From contig OZ252283.1 of NCBI GenBank assembly GCA_965250025.1, positions 2,666,001 to 2,730,000 on the forward strand: a stretch of 64,000 bases of DNA, in the 5' to 3' direction. The translations under genes and the position numbers were made by a program. Numbering within the stretch: the first letter of the stretch is position 1; every line of letters begins with the position of its first letter. Source of the stretch: CBDDLD01 sp965250025 (GTDB lineage Bacteria; Bacteroidota; Bacteroidia; Flavobacteriales; Flavobacteriaceae). Below, piece by piece: positions 62,814-64,000 of this stretch. A model generated the notes under the pieces. The model did not search any database. It was given only the letters and a program-made list of their open reading frames with translations, and was not told the origin of the DNA.

Positions 62814-62912
62814 GACTGAAAATCTTTGTGTTCTTCATTCGATTTCTGGAGACTACACCTTATCTTTAGAAGAAAAAAAACACGCCGGTACAGCCGTGGT
62901 TTTACATTTGCA
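62814..62912 (+). repeat. Degenerate tRNA-Phe fragment joined to core repeat, copy C
   Basis: Positions 62814-62859 match tRNA-Phe 61420-61465 at 37 of 46 bases without gaps. A 30-nt spacer similar to 61631-61662 follows, then core copy C at 62890-62912, which differs from copies A and B at two bases. The tRNA fragment has lost the T-arm pairing and the 5' half, so it is not a functional tRNA. Confidence 0.8.
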
Positions 62913-63099
62913 AGAGCAATTTTACAACTTGAAATATGAAACAAAACTATTTCCAGACAAAAATGGAAATATTGACATTGCGATGACTCTAAAAAAATAA
63001 GGCGGACACAACCGTAATTCTACAAAATGTCCTTGCTCATCCAGAAAATGTTTTTAACTTCAGCCCTTATCAAATCATTGAACAACTTCCGAAAAATTA
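62884..63099 (+). pseudogene. Coding remnants around core copies C and D
   Basis: One frame through copy C reads AVVLHLQEQFYNLKYETKLF, then DKNGNIDIAMTLKK and a stop near 63000. A second piece from 63002 reads ADTTVILQNVLAHPENVF, then a stop near 63099. The second opens with a fourth degenerate core (63002-63024, 16 of 23 bases). Both look like ends of broken genes. Elsewhere in 62645-63121 I see nothing. Confidence 0.4.
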
Positions 63100-63121
63100 A
63101 CACAAATCAATAGTAGAAATT

Positions 63122-63961
63122 ATGAAAAAAATTACCCAAATTCTTTTAGTAACATTAGCGTTTACTTTATCTGTAACTAAAGTAATTGCACAGGATGGTT
63201 ACACCTACACATTACAACACAATGGAGGCTACAGCTTTACAGTACAAGCAGTACCAAATACAAGCACTAACAACTTTGCAACATCTGTACAGAGTTACGG
63301 GTTTACCCTTATTCTTCCAAATGGTATAACCATTGATACTGGTTCAGCAACTTCTTTGGCAGGTTCAGAGAGCGCATCTTTTTTTGATGGAAGTGCTATT
63401 GGGCAAGCTACAATTGATGGTTATCTAGTTACCGAAACCTTGGGGAGTCCTGTAAGCTTGCCTGCACCTTCTGCAGGCATAAATTCAGATTTGTATACGT
63501 TTACTGTTAATGGAAGCCCAACTTCAGGAACCTTATACATTTTAGAAAACAACTCTGCTCTGGCCTCTACAATTACACCATTAAAATCCTTTATGCAAGC
63601 TGATATGATTGATAACGGAATGGCTCAATTTGCAAATGTAGTAGATCCTAATGCTGCTGCAGTTTCTGGCATGAGCTCATTTACATTTTCCACATTAAGT
63701 TCATCCAATGACTCACACTTACAAGTTGTGTCTATATATCCTAATCCAACGGTAGATGCCTTAAACATAAAGCTATCAGACACAGACTTAAATGAGATAG
63801 AAAAAATCAGTATCTATGATCTCAAAGGACAATTGGTATTACAACAAACTGAAATAGTACAAGAACAGCAAATCAGTGTGAAGCATTTAAGTAAAGGATT
63901 ATACATCATAGAGCTAAATGCAGGCACAGCAAAACACATAAAGAAATTTATAAAACAATAG
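63122..63961 (+). CDS. T9SS type A sorting domain protein
   Basis: This 279-aa exported protein has signal peptide MKKITQILLVTLAFTLSVTKVIAQ. Residues 25-195 are a Ser/Thr/Gly-rich beta domain resembling a cohesin-like or DUF-type fold (YGFTLILPNGITIDTGSA, DLYTFTVNGSPTSGTLYIL). The last 75 residues are a type A sorting domain: VVSIYPNPTVDALNIKL, ISIYDLKGQLVLQQT, LSKGLYIIELNAG, KHIKKFIKQ. Such cargo is secreted through the T9SS and often attached to the surface. The ligand is unknown. Positions 63962-64000 hold nothing visible. Confidence 0.85.
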   Translation: MKKITQILLVTLAFTLSVTKVIAQDGYTYTLQHNGGYSFTVQAVPNTSTNNFATSVQSYGFTLILPNGITIDTGSATSLAGSESASFFDGSAIGQATIDGYLVTETLGSPVSLPAPSAGINSDLYTFTVNGSPTSGTLYILENNSALASTITPLKSFMQADMIDNGMAQFANVVDPNAAAVSGMSSFTFSTLSSSNDSHLQVVSIYPNPTVDALNIKLSDTDLNEIEKISIYDLKGQLVLQQTEIVQEQQISVKHLSKGLYIIELNAGTAKHIKKFIKQ

Positions 63962-64000
63962 TTATTATTCTCTAATCTAATTATGGATTAATAACTGTAA

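Noticed and set aside
62814..62859. Second tRNA-Phe gene
   Set aside because: The 5' half is missing and the T-arm no longer pairs, so it is a remnant.

Overview
The window comes from the chromosome of a marine-type Flavobacteriaceae member (phylum Bacteroidota). The evidence is low-GC DNA, promoters of the Bacteroidota type (TTTG about 19 nt TAnnTTTG, seen repeatedly), two proteins with type IX secretion (T9SS) sorting tails, a short primary sigma factor, many lipoproteins, a GYDIA-type GHMP kinase beside HMG-CoA reductase, and a complete flavobacterial dcw cluster. No insertion sequence, integrase, phage or CRISPR array was seen.

Layout. 1-7.5 kb: housekeeping genes rpsO, pnp, primary sigma factor and rpe, separated by clear hairpin terminators, with two small secreted-protein genes and an HTH-like gene. 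7.5-13.1 kb: CBS protein, M90 peptidase, a divergent pair of small HTH-like genes, and several secreted or surface proteins. 13.2-14.1 kb: a 45-bp tandem repeat, tRNA-Arg(TCG) and yqeY. 14.1-29.6 kb: an unbroken minus-strand dcw operon mraZ-rsmH-ftsL-ftsI-murE-mraY-murD-ftsW-murG-murC-ftsQ-ftsA-ftsZ, with overlapping or touching genes, MraZ-type repeats at its promoter and a terminator after ftsZ. 29.8-37.3 kb: alpha/beta hydrolase, YsxC GTPase, ABC permease, tail-specific protease, surE, lpxB and an NlpC/P60 lipoprotein. 37.3-42.7 kb: accessory region. 42.8-53.5 kb: comEC, thioredoxin, two POT peptide transporters with a DPP4-like peptidase (a peptide-use cluster), HMG-CoA reductase and GHMP kinase (mevalonate route). 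53.5-61.3 kb: an envelope operon coaX-OMP-TPR-lptC-small membrane protein-CNNM/CBS-ppiD. 61.3-64 kb: tRNA-Phe followed by repeats and accessory secreted proteins.

The two regions least explained by ordinary housekeeping are these. (1) 38.4-42.65 kb holds a 21-bp minisatellite, then a modular lipoprotein with a Cys-rich and a Gly/Asn-rich segment and an AT-rich, apparently exchangeable C-terminal domain. An overlapping small lipoprotein gene, a 41-aa membrane peptide, a gene remnant, two paralogous orphan genes between 11-bp direct repeats, and a terminator follow. It has the architecture of a surface polymorphic-effector/immunity cassette, which is an inference. (2) 61.4-63.1 kb holds successive degenerate copies of the 3' part of tRNA-Phe, each joined to the same repeat core. 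Two of them bracket a small lipoprotein gene, like the scars of repeated tRNA-targeted insertion.

Start codons were moved inward from the longest reading frame for rpsO, rpe, the CBS protein, the M90 peptidase, prc, the NlpC/P60 protein, the thioredoxin, the DPP4-like peptidase, HMG-CoA reductase and coaX. All functional names rest on motif recognition by eye; no search was run.
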